DNA of 64,000 bases from Sphagnum compactum (Eukaryota; Bryophyta; Sphagnopsida; Sphagnales). Location of the stretch: positions 8,835,495 through 8,899,494 of the forward strand of contig OZ234502.1 of assembly GCA_965153455.1 (NCBI GenBank), in the 5' to 3' direction. How positions within the stretch are numbered: position 1 is the first letter of the stretch; every line of letters begins with the position of its first letter. The notes beneath the pieces were generated by a model that saw only the letters and a list, made by a program, of their open reading frames with translations, did no database searches and was not told the origin of the DNA. This document shows positions 46,839-58,725 of this stretch, piece after piece. Position numbers and translations under genes: made by a program.

Positions 46839-49800
46839 ATGGAGGAAGTGCATCAGAAATTGGAGCTCTTACAATACCCGAGGGCATCGGCGCCATCGCA
46901 ATCCTTGCTCTATGCTGGATTAGAGCGCTATGAGCTTTTACAATGGCTTTTCTTCAGGTGGGTAGTCTATTTGTTGGATTCTTGTTATTATGATTCATTC
47001 TGCTTCTGTGATGCTGCTCTTTGAAGGAAGGGAGTAAGTTGCATTGCCTCATGTGATGACCAAATGATGTAGGGCGGGTGTTTGGGGACATGTTTGTTGT
47101 GTACTTGTCGTTGGGTGTAATAGGCTGCTTGGAGATAAGTCTCCCTTCACACAGCAAGCTTTGCTTGGTGATGGAGCTGACCGAGATGAAGAAGCTGCTC
47201 GCATTCAGTGTAAAAAGTCTTTTTTTTCTCTTGTGGCATTTTTTTTTGGTCATACCCCTAAAAGTATTTTCGTGTGATCCGATCGAAGAATGATCTCCGT
47301 TTTCGGCCCCCTCCAAAGGGCATTGTGCACATGGGTTTGTAGAAGGTAGGAGGGGCTATGGAGCTTCTAGACGGAATTGGAAGTAGGCGTGGTGGTGGGA
47401 GGGAAACTGTTGATCCGAGTTTTTAGGGTTAGGGTTTGTGAATCTGTTGAAGAGCAAGCACCAGCTTATACGCGTGATTCTTCGAGGTTTTCTGCATGTT
47501 GAAGTCCCAAAAGAAAAAAATGGGTCATTTCATCAACTCTGAGCTACAAAACACGATTGCAGATTTGGCAGAGATTGCAAAGTTCTTGGGTTTGACAACA
47601 ACAGTGGACCCAGATGCTATACAGGTGAGTGTGTGCATTATATCAATTTGCTTTGCAATACAGAATGCTTTTGTTGATCCGTTTATCAGCAGAGGGTGGG
47701 TGCACAGTATCTTATTGATGTATAGAATTTTGTTGCAATGTCTGCTGGCCTGACATCATGGGCCATGAATGACACACAACACAGGGGAAAGGTAGTTATG
47801 AAAGTCGGGCTGAAATGCTGCACTTGATTGTGGAGCTAGTGCAAGCTAGCTGCATTGCTGACAATCCTGAGTGGAGGTGAGAGCAGCAGCTACACATGTT
47901 CTTCTCCATCTGCAAAACATTGTTTCCACATACATATGTACGTACAAATGTATGTGCTTCCAGTCAATAGTTGTCAATTGTAGTTTCTGAAATTTACACA
48001 AGAGCCATCTAACTGTACACACACCAAGTTGAAGGAATCAGAACTGTTAGAGTCAGTCAGTATAGACATTTTTTATCTGAAATTCATAGACATCATAGAG
48101 TTTTTTAGAAGCAGGAGTTGAGAGGCCTGGGGAAGGTATTAGTTAGCAAATAGGAATAAAATGCGGGTGCTTGTCATTCCTTTATCTCTCCAGTACATAT
48201 CTCTCTATGTAATACTAGTTGCTGTGGGGTTAATGGATGAGGAGGGGAATGCAGTGTAGATGACCAAGTTGCTAAGGACATTGTGCTTGTCGATGCAATT
48301 GCCGAAAAGCAGGCCCAAGTTTTTTCAGATGAATGCAAACTCTTCCCTGCAGACGTGCAAATCATGTCAAACTCTCCAGTGTAAAAGACTTCATTTCCTT
48401 CTCCAAAAGATCGAGTTTGTAGAATTACTCTTCCTTGATCGAGATGCAGAGTTTATGTGACAGGTTTACTAGTTAGATTCAATATAGGATGCACATGATA
48501 ATTCTGTTCTTTCGGAGATTTTGCAAGCATACCTGTGGGATTGTAACACAGGAAGGAATTGGGAGAGTTGGAACAACAGCTGTCAGAGCATGTCAAACAC
48601 TTGGCACAGTTGCAGAACATGGTCACATACCTCGCAGCCAAAGTGTGTGCTCTATACTCACACAGTTAATTATTTGTAGGGAAATCTAGTGCTATAAAGG
48701 TTTTTTCTATTTGATGGTTTCCAAGTTTTTAATGGTATTTGTATTGCTGAGCAAAAAACTGTATGACCTTTCTACATACAACACATGGGCATATCTTGAA
48801 TATCTTGTCCTTGTAATGAATGCTCTTTGGCACATTGCTAACTGCTGCTGCAGATAGAGTTTGGGGTATGTTCTAAATCATCCCATGTCTTTTACTCAGT
48901 AGTTAACCCTGAATGGTCTTCTTCTCTTGTCAGATTCTGAAGTGTGAGGGTGGATTGTGTTTGTTTCAGCAAAGTTATAATCCAAATGAGGACCATGCTG
49001 AAGCTGAAATGGAGTTGTGTGCACGCCTGGAAGCATTTCTAGATGCTGCCAAGGCTTTCAATGTCATCTATGCCAAGGTGGGACTATTGTCTTTGTCTAG
49101 TGTGTTCTTGTCACAGTGTCGAATTAGTTTCATGTAGGGGGGCACTTGCATGTATCGTATGATTGTCTTGAACACATTTGTCCTAGCTTTTTATGCGGGT
49201 ATGGCAACCAGCACAGAGGTTTACCACGAAGTTCCTTATTACTACGTGTGGGCATTGCCACTTGTGAAAAAACAGTGTTTTGGTGGGCATGGATCAGGAG
49301 ATTCGGCCATGGACACACATGATGGAGGTTCCACAGCTGCATGGACTAGGGCCTGCAGCAAGTCGACTCCTTGACTCCTACAAGTTGCTCCTCAAGGTAA
49401 CTACTTACAATGTCCATTTGCATTGAAAGAAAATATTAGGAGGAGCATCCACTGAAACCTTTCCATGAATCTGTTAGTGGATGAGTAGCTTGCAGGTTTG
49501 ATATACTTCCTGGCAGCTTAGAGCTGTTGTCTCCCCTTCTTCCTTGTCATATTTGCTGCTTGAAAGAATGTGCTCCCCAAAATTCTCTGTACCAAGACAT
49601 TTCTGTGGCTTGTTGCTGTTCTGTAAACATGCTTGGCTAGCTGTGAGCAGGCTGTTGCTGACCACCAAAAATGCTACTATGGTTGGTTGTGGTGACAGCT
49701 ATTGCGAAACCTACGGAATATGCGGGACTCACATTTAGCAATCACAGCTGGATCAGATATGGCAAGTGATGATGAGGTCCTTTCTTCATCACCAGAGTCA

Positions 49801-49896
49801 TCCTCTTTGGTGAAGCTAGTGGCTGAATGTGAAGAAGCACTCCTGGTTCTGAACAATGGTCTCAGTATTATTTCTGACTCTCTTGAGCGCAACTAA
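46839..49896 (+). CDS. AUG7: Augmin complex subunit AUG7 (9 exons)
   Basis: Subunit of the augmin (HAUS) complex, which recruits gamma-tubulin complexes to existing microtubules in the spindle and phragmoplast. Exons: 46839-46957, 47124-47209, 47563-47624, 47785-47876, 48255-48378, 48556-48642, 48970-49077, 49298-49396, 49699-49896. They add to 324 codons plus TAA, close to the plant family length of about 330. Recognisable blocks are [28 protein letters not shown], split here as SQSLLYAG and [11 protein letters not shown] (residues 12-40), [24 protein letters not shown] across intron 2, [25 protein letters not shown] and NLRNMRDSH. The middle (about 160-230) is heptad-like, as expected for a coiled-coil subunit. 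The start is the first ATG and matches family starts. The exon 5/6 junction is the only doubtful one: CCA/GTGTAA to GGAAG/GAATTG fits the frame, but AT/GTCAAA to CACAG/GAAGG also does. Confidence 0.94.
47423..47438. promoter_or_regulatory. Telo-box-like motif in AUG7 intron 2
   Basis: TTAGGGTTAGGGTTTG lies in the 353-base second intron of AUG7. Like NUP160, the gene so carries this motif both upstream and inside an early intron. Function is inferred only. Confidence 0.4.
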
Positions 49897-51891
49897 ATGT
49901 TGATATGTGAAGCACTACAATCTGTTGGTAAGACTTGCATTCCACCTGATATGCATTATTATCCTTTCTAGGTATTGAAGAGGGACGTATTACAGATTTT
50001 GTACCTTTATTAGTTGGAAACAGACACCGCATGAGATCAACTTGAAGTTAGAAGTCACCCATGTTCAGGAAAACCTAGACTTTGTTGGCTGGGATCTTTT
50101 TTGAGTATCTATGTATGTGAAGCCTGATCTTGAAGATGGGTTTGTGTCTGTGAAAGTGCATTGTGTGTATTTAGCCATCCACTTCTCTGTTGGGACAAAT
50201 TTTTGGAAAGACTGATCTTTTGTCTGAAAGGAAAAAGAATGTCCCAGCAAGACTACAGATATCTTGTTTTTCTTGGCAGCAGTGAAACCCAAGGAGTTTG
50301 ATATGTGTGCGTGGGTTGATGAGCATGTAGGTTTGTCATGCAACTAACTAGCTGTGGTGTTTATTTGTGCAGGCATATGTAACATCAAGTCTGAAATTAC
50401 TCCTTTTTATGCCTCCTCTTTTCCATTCATGTTCAACAAGAAATGCTCATGGATATTTCCAGGTTTCTTCTGTTCCTGAACTTTTTCTTCCATTGCAAAA
50501 CTGACGTATTCGTAATGCACTTCCAGAACTGAAAAGTCCATGACTGAATTGTGTGTGTAAATCTGGAATTTGTACCTAGTGCAGAATTGTAGTATGTAGA
50601 TTTTCAGTTATGGCTCTTTACCATAATGCACCACACAATGTTTGTGGACCTCTTCGTGTCATATTCCCAATGGCCTATGTCTCTCCCATAGCTGCCCACA
50701 GAACCATACCTACTATCAAGCCATCAAAAGTCTCTTTGCTTTCAACATCTCCATGATCACATTCTTCCTTTCCATGTAGCCCTTCCGCACTAAACCCAAT
50801 AACTTTGCCCATAACTTCACCTTTTTCAGTGTAGTCTTGCTACCAGATAATAGCTGCATGTGATTTCTGCGATGAGGTTTTCAGTTCTGACAACTGAAAG
50901 GATGCTAGGCAACAAGGCTTCTTGACCACCTAATTGCACTTCCACGCTGCTGAGGATAGTGCACATACACACAAAGCAAAATAGAAGCAAATGGCTGATG
51001 GGTTTGGTCCAGACAGTGGGGTTGATTATGTGTCTAGCAATCATATAACATGATTATAACATGATTTGAAACTGCGGTTTGGAAGCTGGATGTGAACCCT
51101 GATCATTTGGTTCATGACTAGATAGATTATAGTCTTTGCTGTACTAAAGATGGATTAAGATCTTTTCTAGGTTTCATCAAAATTGCTCCAGTCTGCAAAC
51201 ACAGTGGGGCAGTTGCACAGAGTTTATTTTTTGGGCAATTTTTCACAACATGGTAAATCTTTTTGTGAGAAATTTTTGGACCATTCTGTTTTCTCAGTGT
51301 AATTTTGACTAATGTTGCTGGTTTTTCAGTCAAAAAAATTACCATTTTTTTTACTTCACGAAATTGAAAAATAATCCCTGGAACTTTGTGAATAAGTTAG
51401 CAAAAGAACTAAGTTCAGAAGTTAGTATTGGTAGCTTATGTTGGTTTCATCATTGGTTCTTAGGCCTTTTGTAGGGAGGACATACTTTGGAAATAGGATT
51501 GTTCCATTTGACTCCCAAAGCTTGTAACATAGGTACCCATGTAAGAATATGCTCTATTTTATTGCTTCTTCCCTGCCAAGAACACCTATTCTGTCAACTA
51601 GTTAAATTTTTTTGAATTTAGTGTAATAAGTTCATTCACTTGAAATGTATTTTCCAGTTGTCCTCAAATAACCCTGTCCTCAGTTTTATTGGATCTAACA
51701 AATCAGTGGTTCACCTCAGACTTGAATGATTATGGTGTACATTGAGGAGGAAGGGGCACATGGCCAAAGGTAAGTATTAAAACTTTTTGTAAAGTGGTCC
51801 TCACTTTGGGCCTCCCTTCACTCACTCATCTCCCTTTTGATCTATGCATAACTCCATCAAAGTGAGCATCAATCCTCAAACAAGGCCAACA
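49897..51891. other. AUG7 3' flank and intergenic DNA
   Basis: The first part is probably AUG7 3' UTR; no poly(A) signal was chosen. At about 50640-50830 the minus strand has two overlapping coding-like pieces in different frames (KLLGLVRKGYMERKNVIMEM and GFSAEGLHGKEECDHGD). The first faintly resembles a pentatricopeptide repeat, but one broken unit is not enough to name it. The remainder shows no gene. Confidence 0.35.
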
Positions 51892-52238
51892 TTAAGGCCC
51901 ACTTTAGACAAGGGTCCAGGGTCCAATTTCCTAAGAACCAATTTGGACTGATTTGAAGCAAATTGAATCCTTGAGCTTGAGTTGGACTGTACCTTCGTCC
52001 CTAGCCTGATTCTTGGTTCTCCAAATCAGGAGCTCTCCTTTTAGCACTGTTGTTTTTCATCTGAACCAATTGATTTTCTCCCCTAAACAGGTGCCATGTA
52101 GGCTTAGCCTCAATTTGCCACTTTTTGGCCTTGGACCCTCGTCTAAAGGCCTTGGGACCAATTTAAAGCTTTCTACTAATAAGATTGCTTGAATTCATTG
52201 GTCCCTGGACCTTGGACCCTCGTCTAAAGTCGCCCTAA
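51892..52238. mobile_element. MITE with terminal inverted repeats of about 32 bp
   Basis: The left end (51892-51924) runs TTAAGGCCCACTTTAGACAA then GGGTCCAGGGTCC. The reverse complement of the right end (52207-52238) runs TTAGGGCGACTTTAGACGAG then GGTCCAAGGTCC, so the ends match over about 32 bases with few changes. A further copy of the right-end word (CCTTGGACCCTCGTCTAAAG) lies inside at 52130-52149. Total length is 347 bases with no frame. Superfamily not assigned because the target-site duplication is unclear. Confidence 0.75.
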
Positions 52239-53144
52239 GAGCAAGAGGAACAACTATAACAAGAATTACACCAGTTTAACAACAACATGAGCAAGCTCAT
52301 GTAGGCTTATAATCCAAGAAGCACCCTTAGTGATTTGCACCTTGTAGAAAAGCTAGATTAATCCTTGTTGGCATTTGACCAAAACAGTTCCAATATGAAA
52401 GTCATACTAGCCCCCCACTAATGCACCCAAAGTTCATGGTTTATGTTGAAAATTTAAATCTGACTTGTTGGAGTTGTGGTTTAAAAAACTTTGAATTTGG
52501 TTCAGAATGGAAAATTGTCATTGTTGGAAGTTTAGTCATTTTTAGTTTTGGGAAGCTTTCAAGATTACAGCTTTTGGAGAATTGGATAAAGATACCAAGC
52601 TGCAATGGTGGTAAAAATTCTAGGGTAGATAGAAGGCATCCATATGAATGATGTGCAAAAACAAATTGTGTAAAATAAAGTTGAAATGAAGGAGAAATGA
52701 ATGGTCAAAGTTGGTCATCTAATGTGCATCACAAAACCATAGAAATTCGACTACTTTAGGGCAAAAGAAAATTCACAACTATTTGTGACTGCTCCAACTC
52801 TTGCTAGGTTTCAAGTGCCTTGTATGAGACCACCCCTCTCCCATGTTTCTCTGTTTTGTAGCATGGGCATTTAGCAAATTTTAAAAGTTGGAGTTGTTAG
52901 ATGCTGCCCAAGCTTGAATTTTTTTGTTAACTTGGTTTTTAAATTGCAAATGGGATATTGCAAAGCAAGGAAAGATGCTATGGCATGTCCCTATATCATA
53001 GGGGTGTCAGTTTTTTAACTTGAGACATTGTAGGTAGGAGAAATGGTGGGACAATGGATCAAAATGGTTTGATGTGATGATTAGGTATTAACTAGCTCCT
53101 AAGTTCTTAGAAGATCAAGAGTTTAATTATCAAAACAAGTTTCT
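52239..53144. other. Intergenic DNA, no gene seen
   Basis: Contains one 76-codon plus-strand frame (52421-52651) with unremarkable composition and no recognised domain. No repeat structure was noticed. Confidence 0.4.
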
Positions 53145-53824
53145 ATATACGATAAACCCCCTTTATAATCACACCCATTTTAGTCACATTTATGTTTGTG
53201 TCACATAGTCTTTGGTAACCATCCATTTTAGTAAGAAATACGAGTTTTTTGAGTTACTATCACTCATTAGTAGCACAAAAACATTTGCAAAAAATTCTTG
53301 ATAAATGTGACTATGATAGGGAGAAATTTAGGGCAATATTAGGGTTTTGTAAATTGTAATTCCCTTTGACAATGTTAGTGTTGCTATGTGTTCAAGTTGT
53401 GCAAACTAACAACAATGAATCTAGTTGAAGAGAAAAGAAAGAGACAACTTTTTATTGTAGAAAAGTAAAAAATATGTAAGCTTGCTAAGAGAGTAGAAAA
53501 TTTTAATTAAAAAAATCTAATTGACAAGATACACAAGAAGCTCAAACTCAACGTAGATTTTCACATTAGAATAGGCAAAAATCACAACGTTCTTCAAATT
53601 TAATAATGCATAATAGAACTTAGAATAAGTCACATAAGAAATTTAAACAATTGTTGGCACTTTATTCTCACATACAAGGGTTATTTTTGCAATGTTTTTT
53701 GCCAATCGTCACAATCTTGTAAGGGCATGTATGGAATGTGACTATACACATTTGATCACAATTTGTTAGTGTCACAAAAAAAGTGGTCACCAACGGCATG
53801 ATTGTGAACAGGGTTTATCATATA
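53145..53824. mobile_element. Mariner/pogo-like DNA transposon relic
   Basis: The left end reads TATACGATAAACCCCCTTTA and the reverse complement of the right end reads TATATGATAAACCCTGTTCA; homology continues for about 28 bases (ATAATCACAC versus CAATCATGCC). Both ends abut TA, as in Tc1/mariner insertions. The element is about 680 bases. Inside, 53414-53600 on the plus strand begins MNLVEEKRKRQLFIVEK and continues with stops, possibly the remnant of a transposase N-terminus. Non-autonomous and dead. Confidence 0.65.
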
Positions 53825-54149
53825 AAGTTTTAGGAAAGGGATGAATGAATGGGTGTACACTATATGGTTGGGGCTTTAGGATTAGGGATGAAGTAGTAGA
53901 TGAAAATATTTAAGTGCCACATGTTCATCTTTGATTTGAAATGGTCTTAATTTTTGCTTTCTCACCCATTTGTTGGACACGATTTTGTCTCATACATTTG
54001 TGGGATGAACAATGATGGATGTAAATCACTTTAAGGTTTTACAAGCTTACATCTTTGTTCATGTTGTTCATATTATTGTTGTTATTAGTTGGTGTTATTC
54101 TTGTTATAGTTGTTAAAATATTGTTTTAAATGTTGTTGCTAATTGTAAA

Positions 54150-54480
54150 TGCTCTTGGGCTATTATTCTTGCGCCTTATTCTTGTGTTGTACTATTGTTA
54201 TTACTTTTGTGATTCTATTGTTCTTTTGTTGTTGTTGTTGTTCATATTACTATTGTTATTGTGAAGTGTTGTTGAAATGGGACTACTACTTTAATGATGA
54301 TGTTATTTTAGTGTGTTGTCGTTCATGTGTTACTATTGTTGTTGCTTCAACTGCCATTGTTGTCATGAAGTGTTGTTGAAGTGCAATTCCTATAATTATT
54401 GTTCTAGTGCTATTATTGTTGTTGCTAAAGTGGCACTACTAATCTAGTGATGATGTTGTTCTAGTGGTGTTGCTCTTGTA
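54150..54480. repeat. Degenerate GTT/GTTATT trinucleotide repeat
   Basis: The stretch is made of irregular TTGTTGTTG, TATTATTGTT and GTTGCTATTATT words. A higher-order pattern of about 60-100 bases (GAAGTGTTGTTGAA at 54262 and 54367) is visible. No protein is implied. Confidence 0.65.
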
Positions 54481-54649
54481 TTGATGTTGCTCTTCCTATG
54501 ATGATATGGTGATGGATAAAAAGGTGACAAGGCAAGGCGAAAAGTATATTATGAAAAATGGACAAAATGAACATGCTCAAATAAATACCTCCAATGAGAA
54601 AGGCTCAAGGTAAAACCAGACTACAAAACAGGTATTCATGTGTACATGT

Positions 54650-55420
54650 GTTTTAGTTTCAATGTTGAAGTGACTTTTAGTTATGCATGTTATGAACGTA
54701 TTGTAGAGTTGAACATTCATACATTTTCATGAATTAATTTTTTTCAAACTTATTAATTCCACTCATATCTTGTTACTTGTCAAAAATTTGGAATGTGCAC
54801 CCACATTTGCCTTGATTATGATGTTGTTGGATTTTTTGGATGTAAATGTTATGAATAATATGTGGGAAAATTTAACACTTTTATTTTTGTCAATTAATTT
54901 ACATAAAGTTATGAATTCCACTCAAATGTTGTTGTTCAAATATAAAAATTGAAGGTCACAATGTACATTTGTTTCAATTTTGATGTTATTGATTTTTTGT
55001 TTGTGCATCATATTAATAATTGATAAAAGTTATCCTTCACATTTTTGTCAATGAATTTTTTAAAAGTTCAAAATTCCACTCATGTTTTAAGCACTTGCCC
55101 AAAAATTGGAGTTCACTTTTTTTTTTTAAAGTTCTAATGTTGGTGTATGTTTTGGTTGTGTATGCTCAAACTACGATGTGGCAAAGTTCAACCTTCACAT
55201 TTTTGTCTATTAATTTTCTTAGATTTTTGAATTCCATTCATATCCTATTACTTACCCATAAATTGGAATTCACTTACATTTGTTTCAATTTCAATGTTGC
55301 AATTTTTGGTTGTGCATGTTAGTAATATGTGATTGAAATCAACCTTAACATTTTTGTCAATTGATGAATTTGTTAAAAGTTTTGAATTCCACTTATATCT
55401 TATTGTTTGCCCAAAAAAAA
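54650..55420. repeat. Satellite-like tandem array, 158-bp unit, about 5 copies
   Basis: AATTCCACTCATAT and variants recur at 54755, 54914, 55072, 55230 and 55385, giving spacings of 159, 158, 158 and 155 bases. Each unit also carries TTGTTTCAATTTTGATGTT, TTTTTGGTTGTGCATGTTA and CACATTTTTGTCAATTAATTT in the same order. Copies are diverged by roughly 15-25% by eye. Unit length is close to nucleosome size, as in many plant satellites. Confidence 0.9.
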
Positions 55421-56661
55421 TTAATGGGTGGGGGCCAAGGGAAGGGCCTCCTCACACAAGTTAATGCCCAAGACGATGTTATGGGCAATGGAAGTGGGGG
55501 GAAAGAGGTCACTACAACAGAAGTGGAGTGAATCAATGTCAACGTTGTTTGGCAATATGACATGGCTTGTGAAGTGGAATCAAATCACTCAAATTATGAA
55601 TAGCATGCCTACTAGGCTATGAGTAGAACTTCTTAAATCATTGAGGTTCAATTAGTTTAGTGATCAATAGGTGTGCACAATAACATAACATAAAGTTATG
55701 GGTAGTTGGCATTTAATAATGCTCAATATGGGGGCCATTAGCACCAAAATACATGACTAGTAAAACAATGTTCACAACAATATATGAAAAGCAATTAGGC
55801 AAGTTGCAAGAAATGGGATACAATGTGGGGGCTACCAAACCATATGGGAAGACCAATTTATGCATGCTTGTACCAAGCCTTCATTTTAATGTGCAAAGTT
55901 TTCAAGAAGTTGTCAATGTTATGTGCACCTTGTTGTTAAACATTATGTTGTATAATTTGTTCTTCTAATTGTTGATTTTTTATACTTAAGTACACATGGA
56001 ATGAAGCGCTTAATGTTCCTTCTACACTTGCATTTTCAATCCCTTTAACTAATGGGTTGTGGACCCAAAACACATCCCAACTAATCCATTACAAAACATG
56101 GTGGATTCAAAATGCAAGTGAGGGAGAAATGTGGGAGACACATCTCGTGCACAAAATCTCATTAACACTTAGTTAGTTTGCACATACCATGCATTCGTCC
56201 TTTTCAAACTCTATCAAAACTTGGTGTAGTAAGAATTACAACATTATTCATGGTATACAAAAGCAAGTTACATTAACAAAACATCAAAAGGTTTCACCAA
56301 ATTGCAAATCCATGCATCATGATTGCAATTTGCAAATTTGCATCAATTAGAAACTCCAAATCCAAAATCAAATCAACTAGAAAAATTCACAAGGTTCAAT
56401 GTTTCAACTCCTCCTAATGAATTGCTAATCATTATGTTGGACATTCTTCTCCATGCAACAAATGGCAAGTCTTTAACCATAGTGTTGTAAACCTTGAAAT
56501 TTCTTTGAGAGTCTCCTCAACCTTTATCACATTTAGTATCATAACAACCGCATCCTCATGTGCACCATTTGTTCCATGCAATGTCCAAGCAAAGTGCATG
56601 GTGCATTGTACCATTGAAACAACTTGTGCATCTTATACAATCTTTCAATTGTACACATGCT
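55421..56661. other. Intergenic DNA between satellite array and unknown gene
   Basis: Plus-strand frames at 55428-55622 and 55753-55968 (64 and 71 codons) are not recognised. On the minus side the region is the 3' flank of the gene at 56662-57855. Nothing else stands out. Confidence 0.4.
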
Positions 56662-57855
56662 TCATGAAGATTGTGAAATTGATATAGCAAAGGTGGTGTG
56701 TTTGTCACCATGTCGCCCGGACTCAAAAATTTGGTTCCCAATCACATCACGAGAAACATGTTGTGAAGTGATTTTATTGCCAAGCACTAGGTCATCACCA
56801 TGCCACAAATGTGAAATCAATGTCGATTCGTTGGAGCCATATTGTAAATAAACATACACATAATGAGAAGCAAATTCAACCCCACTATAAAATGAAGCAA
56901 TGCAAACATCTTTGGAGATGTTTGAATTCAAAGTGCCCCAAAAATACTTTTTGATTTGTGGAACAGTACTATGAACATCAGTTTCTCCAATAAATCCGCC
57001 TTGTGCAACTTGAATATTCTTTTCCTTCAAATTTTGTTGATGTTTAAAATCCACAAAAATACCAATCAAGCAACCATATGCAATGTCATTGATAGGTTCA
57101 TGCCAACAATTGCCTTCCATGATGGGTATTTCAAATGGTTCAAAAAGACGTTTGAAATCATCTTGGGTCTCAAAATCTTCATAGCAAATTCCTGTCTTAT
57201 TCCTTGGAGCAGTGATCTTCTCCCTTGACATTCTTGTGTAAATTGTGAAGTAAGTCCCAATAAGATAATACCTCTGCATACCATAGGTTCATGAATTAGT
57301 CAAGCTTTAAATCACAAAGTATGAGAAAGAATAATGTACTAGATTATATTGATATCACATCAAGTCAAATAACGTAAGTGATAACGAACTAATGATTGAT
57401 TATATACCATACCCATATTGTAGGACTGGATATCTAATGTTGATTTAACAAACAATAAAATACACAGGGAAGGCTTTGAAGGATGATGATTGCTTTGCAT
57501 AAATGTCTATAAATGACCCACATTGGACAAACATAACATTTTGACAATTAACTAAATTTGGTTGGTAGAAGCATCAAACTAACAACCCAAATGGTTGGGA
57601 CTCATTGTCACTTTGTAGTTGTTATGGTTCAATTTGATTTTATGCCATGTTATTTTACCAATTATAGCCAATCTAGCTTTAATAAGTGTTGTTAGGCCTT
57701 GATTAATCATTGAAAACCATGTGGGTATGGGAGGTGTCAAAGTTGGGGAAGATTATGTCAATCCAATTTAGATCCTTGAATTGATGGGAATTTTGAACTT
57801 ATAATGAAATGAAGTTGGAAAAACACACCTGACCATCATCTCGATGACCCGCCAT
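56662..57855 (-). CDS. Unknown protein, 2 exons, 212 residues
   Basis: I do not recognise this protein. Exon 1 is 57855-57829 (MAGHRDDGQ, ATG followed by GCG, preceded by a strong TTTCATTTTGTAG acceptor, so an upstream untranslated exon is likely). Exon 2 is 57273-56662 after GTATGCAG, phase 0, ending in TGA. The product begins MAGHRDDGQRYYLIGTYF and contains TRMSREKITAPRNKTGICYE, GNCWHEPINDIAYGCLIG and LWHGDDLVLGNKITSQH. It has no signal peptide or clear membrane segment, is rich in aromatic residues and looks globular. It lies about 870 bases downstream of the protein kinase gene on the same strand. Coding is supported by the long open frame in AT-rich DNA and by good splice signals. It could also be a 3' extension or alternative product of the kinase transcript. 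Confidence 0.6.
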
Positions 57856-58725
57856 CTCACCACCTACAAAATGAAAGATAAAAATTAAATAAAACATATA
57901 TGTATACACACAAAATCTTCTGAAAATTTCCTAAGAACTAATAGTTGCAATGAAAGAACTTATCATATATTTAAATGTATCAACAAATAAGAAAATAGTG
58001 TAATTATTTAATGCAGGATTTGTGGCATGTTTTAACCCTTAGCATGTTCCACATCTATGGAGGTGTTGGGGAAAGGAAAATTGAATCTCATGTTCGTGAA
58101 ATTTTTGCAAACAAGTTAATAAGAAAGGCAAAACCAAATTAAAAAACAAATGTGTTCGAGGAAATCATACTTAGAGCTTGATGATGCTTGGGGGGAAAAA
58201 TGGTGTTTTCAATTGGTAAACTAAGACCAACATTTGACCTGCTTCAATGCAACATATGATCATCAAGTTATTAGCTTTTCATTTGAAAGCATTTTGTATT
58301 CGTCAATATGGTAGCCCTTGTTTTTGCTTTCAAACATACATCAACCAAAAAGTCACATGATATTTTGTTTCCATGATTTTTCATATTAAAGAAATGGAAT
58401 AGTTTCCAAGATGGGTGTACAAAATTATGAAATAAAAATAATTTTCTTGCGAATTTGTATGACCAATTTCAGTTTTTTTTATAGCTTTAATGCATTTAGA
58501 CTACATAGTATGGAAACTCAATGTTAATTATACAATGATAATTAAAAACAATGGCTCAAAATACAAAGAAAAATATTATTGCTCTTACTTTTGTGGATGG
58601 ATACCCATGGCCCCAAATCTGTGCATTATACATATATATATATATATATATAACTTTTAAAAACCCTACTAAATGTATATGAGATGTTTAAAAAGTGGGG
58701 TATACCACATTCAAGAATTATGAAA
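57856..58725 (-). other. Spacer between kinase and unknown gene
   Basis: AT-rich with a (TA)n tract at 58631-58652. On the minus strand the kinase frame ends at GAT-AGG-TAA, where AG/GTAATT is also a usable splice donor, and the next strong acceptor is TTTTGTAG at about 57864. The spacer could therefore be an intron in the 3' part of the kinase transcript. No frame is seen in it. Confidence 0.4.

Noticed and set aside
50640-50830. Possible pentatricopeptide-repeat fragment
   Set aside because: Only one faint unit, broken by frame changes; resemblance is too weak to call.
54149-54379. 76-codon frame with a poly-Cys run
   Set aside because: It is a translation of the degenerate GTT repeat.
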